NCBI GenBank assembly: GCA_035528995.1
Contig: DATKXO010000409.1
Span: forward strand, 1-26,765
Direction of reading: 5' to 3'
Length of the DNA: 26,765 nt
From: DATKXO01 sp035528995
Lineage (GTDB): Bacteria > Planctomycetota > Phycisphaerae > UBA1845
A program made the translations under genes and the position numbers. This document shows positions 24,626 through 26,765 of the stretch, piece by piece (position 1 is the stretch's first letter; each line of letters begins with the position of its first letter). A model generated the notes under the pieces. It saw nothing but the letters and a program-made list of their open reading frames with translations. It made no database searches and was not told where the DNA came from.

Positions 24626-25849
24626 CTAGGCCGCCAGGGTCTCGAGCGCGGTGCGCGCCGCCTGATAGTTCTTGTTGATCTTCAGAGCCCGGACGTAGGC
24701 CCGTCGGGCCTGCTCGGCCTGTCCGCTACGGCGATAGAGGTTTCCCAGAAGGTAGTAGACGTCGGCGTACTTCGCCCCCATGGCGATGGCTTGGTTGAGG
24801 CAGGCGATGGCTTCGGTGTCGCGGTGGGACTGTTGATACAGACGGCCCAGTTGCACCAATGCCTGGATGTTCTGCGGATCGATCTGTACCGCGCTGCGGG
24901 TGGAGCGGATGGCCTCATCCGGTCGGCCCATCTCGGCGAACAATCGGCCGGCGGCACAGTGCAGGCCGACGTGCTTGGGGTTGCGTTTCAGGGCCCGGTC
25001 CAGGGCATCGGAGAACATCCCGTGGACCTCACCGTCCAGCTCGCCGGTCGGCAAACCCACGAAGGCGTCGATGAACTCCGGATCGGCTTCGACGATCCGA
25101 CTAAGCTGCTCAAGGCCCTCGGTGTTCTGATCGGACTGTTCCTCTGGGATTCGCGCCTGGATGGTCACCGGCGTACCCTGGTCGCTCAGCGACTTGGCCG
25201 CCTGGGCCAGCAGGAGCCCGACCCGGGCGTCGCCTGCCCGGCGGTGCTGGGCACGCTCCAGATAGCGTTTGGCCTCACGGACCTGCTGGCGGACGGCGCA
25301 GCACTGGGCCAGTGCGATCAGCGCGTCGGCATGTTCCTTGTCCATGGCGATGGCTTGCGTGAAACGCAGCTCGGCTTCGGCGTACTCCTCCATTGCGGCC
25401 AGGAGCGTGCCGAGTTGGAATTGCAACTCGGCCGAATCGGGGTGTGCCACGACGCTCTGCCGCAGGTACTCGATGGCATCATGCGGGCGCGAGTCCTGCC
25501 ACAGCAGCAGGGCTCGCCGGATCTGGGCGGTTACGTCGGTCGGCTCGGTGCGGGTCTGGCGTTCCATCTCGACCGCAGCCAGGTCATAGCGTCCTTGGCC
25601 TGCGTGGCAGGCCGCCAGCAGCCATGGCAGCGGTCGGCTGTGTGGATTGAGCCTTCCTGCGGTGGTGAACGCTTCGGCGGCACGGTCATATTGGCCCGCG
25701 TTCAGCAGACAGATGCCGCGGCGGAGTTGCTGCTGGGCCTCGTAGTACCGTCTGAGGAGTTTCAGGGCGTCATTGGGTTTCTCGGGCTCGGCCACGGCGG
25801 TTGCCGAACGCGCCCCTCGGGGTCGATTGTTGGTGGCGTCCTGTAACAT
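24626..25849 (-). CDS. TPR-repeat protein
   Basis: A 407-residue protein starting MLQDATNNRPRG, with a polar N-terminus of ~40 residues and then tetratricopeptide repeats in two blocks: about residues 45-225 (YDRAAEAFTTAGRLNPHS, YAEAELRFTQAIAMDKEH) and about 285-405 (PDEAIRSTRSAVQIDPQN, AEQARRAYVRALKINKNY). They are separated by a linker with EEQSDQNTEG. There is no signal peptide. The start is fixed by a near-perfect AGGAGGT just before ATG 25849; the longer frame to 25876 would place this site inside the coding region. It is the first gene of a two-gene TPR operon downstream of lpxD. Function unknown; a scaffold role is the only family-level statement possible. Confidence 0.85.
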   Translation of the reverse strand: MLQDATNNRPRGARSATAVAEPEKPNDALKLLRRYYEAQQQLRRGICLLNAGQYDRAAEAFTTAGRLNPHSRPLPWLLAACHAGQGRYDLAAVEMERQTRTEPTDVTAQIRRALLLWQDSRPHDAIEYLRQSVVAHPDSAELQFQLGTLLAAMEEYAEAELRFTQAIAMDKEHADALIALAQCCAVRQQVREAKRYLERAQHRRAGDARVGLLLAQAAKSLSDQGTPVTIQARIPEEQSDQNTEGLEQLSRIVEADPEFIDAFVGLPTGELDGEVHGMFSDALDRALKRNPKHVGLHCAAGRLFAEMGRPDEAIRSTRSAVQIDPQNIQALVQLGRLYQQSHRDTEAIACLNQAIAMGAKYADVYYLLGNLYRRSGQAEQARRAYVRALKINKNYQAARTALETLAA

Positions 25850-25852
25850 GGC

Positions 25853-25859
25853 ACCTCCT
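25853..25859 (-). promoter_or_regulatory. Strong ribosome binding site of the first TPR gene
   Basis: AGGAGGT on the minus strand ends three bases before ATG 25849, the strongest Shine-Dalgarno in the window. It decides the start and implies high translation. Confidence 0.7.
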
Positions 25860-25949
25860 GGCTGTGGGCTGCGCACAAAGTCCCCAACCCGTTGTATCGG
25901 CTCGCCTTGGCGCGGGGCTTACCTATTGCGAAGGGGCGACGCCCTTGTC

Positions 25950-25979
25950 GTTCCCTTGCCAAGCGCCCGGCAAGGGAAC
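25950..25979. repeat. 11-bp inverted repeat (hairpin) between lpxD and TPR genes
   Basis: GTTCCCTTGCC (25950-25960) and GGCAAGGGAAC (25969-25979) pair perfectly around an 8-base loop. It may be a terminator-like structure for lpxD, but no T-run follows directly. Confidence 0.6.
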
Positions 25980-26024
25980 AAACCAAGCCCGCCCGGGACG
26001 TAAGATATTGTCAATACTTGGTTT
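25980..26024. repeat. Nested inverted repeat with inner TATTG-T-CAATA palindrome
   Basis: AAACCAAG (25980-25987) and CTTGGTTT (26017-26024) flank a segment containing CCCGGG and the 11-base palindrome TATTG-T-CAATA (26006-26016). It abuts the preceding hairpin and is AT-richer than its surroundings. Confidence 0.5.
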
Positions 26025-26162
26025 AACGCAGGAATCGCCGGAACCAGCATCGTCTGCCGGGTCTGGTCTGCTGTTGGGTTGCACGCATCGCTGACTCCAC
26101 GGTCGGGTCCAACCTGAGGGTTGAGTCCGCAACCGGCCGGGTGATCGTCGCCCAGCCGACGG

Positions 26163-26765
26163 TCAGGACTCGCCCGCGCCACGCACCAGCCTTCGGACGG
26201 CCCGGGCATTGCTGGCCAGAAAGCCGAGCAGCGCCGCCTCCTGCAAGGCTCGGCGGTGAGGCTTGGATGGGGTGCCGAAGTGCACTTCGCCGGCCGGGAC
26301 GTCGCCGATCGCCCCGGTCTGGGCGGCCAACGTGGCACCCGCGCCGATGGTCACGTGGTCACCGATGCCCACCTGGCCCGCGCAGGTGACGCCGTCCTCC
26401 AGAACCACGCTGCCCGACAGGCCGGTTTGACCGGCCAGGATCGAGCCGCGGCCCACACGGCAGTTGTGGGCCACCTGAACCAGGTTGTCGATCTTGACGC
26501 CGCGCTCGATCAATGTGGTGCCGAACTTGGCCCGGTCGATGCAGGCGTTGGCTCCGATCTCCACGTCGTCCTCGATGACGACGTTACCCACGTGCGGCCA
26601 CTTGCGGAGGCGCCCCCGGTCGGGAAAGAAACCGAAGCCGTCAGCACCGATCACGGCGCCCGCGTGAATCAACACTCGGGCTCCGATCTGCGTATTGGCG
26701 TAGACAGTCACGTTGGGATGGATTGTGGTGTCGGCGCCGATCTCGCAATTGTCGCCCACGCGGAC
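26163..26765 (-). CDS. lpxD: UDP-3-O-acylglucosamine N-acyltransferase (LpxD), C-terminal part
   Basis: The last ~200 residues of LpxD, cut by the window edge; the full protein is usually ~340 aa. LpxD adds the second 3-hydroxyacyl chain to UDP-3-O-acylglucosamine in lipid A synthesis. The left-handed beta-helix is seen as hexapeptide repeats (NCEIGADTTIHPNV, VEIGANACID, VTIGAGATL). GADGFGFFPD and VQVAHNCRVG carry family-specific residues, and the catalytic histidine is in VAHNC (codon 26466-26468). The C-terminal helices follow. Its presence indicates an outer membrane with lipid A. The gene lies upstream of the TPR operon on the same strand, 313 bases away. Confidence 0.93.
   Translation of the reverse strand, partial: VRVGDNCEIGADTTIHPNVTVYANTQIGARVLIHAGAVIGADGFGFFPDRGRLRKWPHVGNVVIEDDVEIGANACIDRAKFGTTLIERGVKIDNLVQVAHNCRVGRGSILAGQTGLSGSVVLEDGVTCAGQVGIGDHVTIGAGATLAAQTGAIGDVPAGEVHFGTPSKPHRRALQEAALLGFLASNARAVRRLVRGAGES

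Larger units (their letters stand above)
25850..26162. other. Intergenic region between lpxD and the TPR operon
   Basis: No gene is supported. It contains an 11-bp perfect inverted repeat (25950-25979), an adjacent nested inverted-repeat structure (25980-26024), and the TPR ribosome binding site. A TTGACA on the minus strand (26009-26014) has no acceptable -10 partner. Confidence 0.5.

Noticed and set aside
26009..26014. A perfect minus-strand TTGACA upstream of the TPR operon
   Set aside because: No acceptable -10 box at 16-18 bases; it falls inside a palindrome that explains the sequence.

Overview
The window is high-GC DNA from a Gram-negative bacterium: it carries lpxD (lipid A synthesis) and two lipoproteins. 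Two family-level hints favour a planctomycete-like MAG or genome, namely the transposase C-terminus ending in LGGLLRHYYRAAA and a 533-aa phosphoglucose isomerase with a C-terminal extension. This placement is inference, because no rRNA is present.

Layout. 1-2060 is a decayed mobile-element border: the C-terminal end of an integrase-type transposase (to 336), then a large serine recombinase lacking its catalytic N-terminus (541-2028). Its 3' end runs into an initiator tRNA-fMet gene on the opposite strand (1988-2060), the likely attachment site. 2447-6399 is a translationally coupled pair of DUF3857/transglutaminase-like proteins, closed by a strong terminator; the second copy has lost the canonical catalytic triad. 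6608-9950 is an OPT-family peptide transporter followed closely by an M28 lipoprotein peptidase, probably a peptide-scavenging operon. 10088-11000 holds a 63-aa membrane ORF overlapping a HAD type II hydrolase. 11130-13763 is a membrane protein fused to a spermidine-synthase-like domain, possibly leaderless. 13972-17524 holds a small conserved protein, lepB (minus strand), a CDCEVL-motif protein with its own promoter, and pgi.

17557-18888 (minus) is a class II Fic protein with a winged-helix C-terminus. It is preceded by an AT-rich promoter island with two inverted copies of a 23-bp palindromic site, the best regulatory signal in the window and probably an autoregulated AMPylation module. 19178-22582 (minus) encodes a 1134-aa lipoprotein made of two full-length repeats of an Ig-like plus beta-propeller unit. 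22884-25849 (minus) is an operon of two TPR proteins, preceded by nested inverted repeats and by the lpxD fragment that runs off the right edge.

Most of the window reads as ordinary chromosomal housekeeping and envelope genes. The points most worth a second look are the Fic operator pair, the degenerate transglutaminase paralog, the recombinase/tRNA overlap and the duplicated giant lipoprotein. I see no CRISPR array, rRNA or complete insertion sequence.
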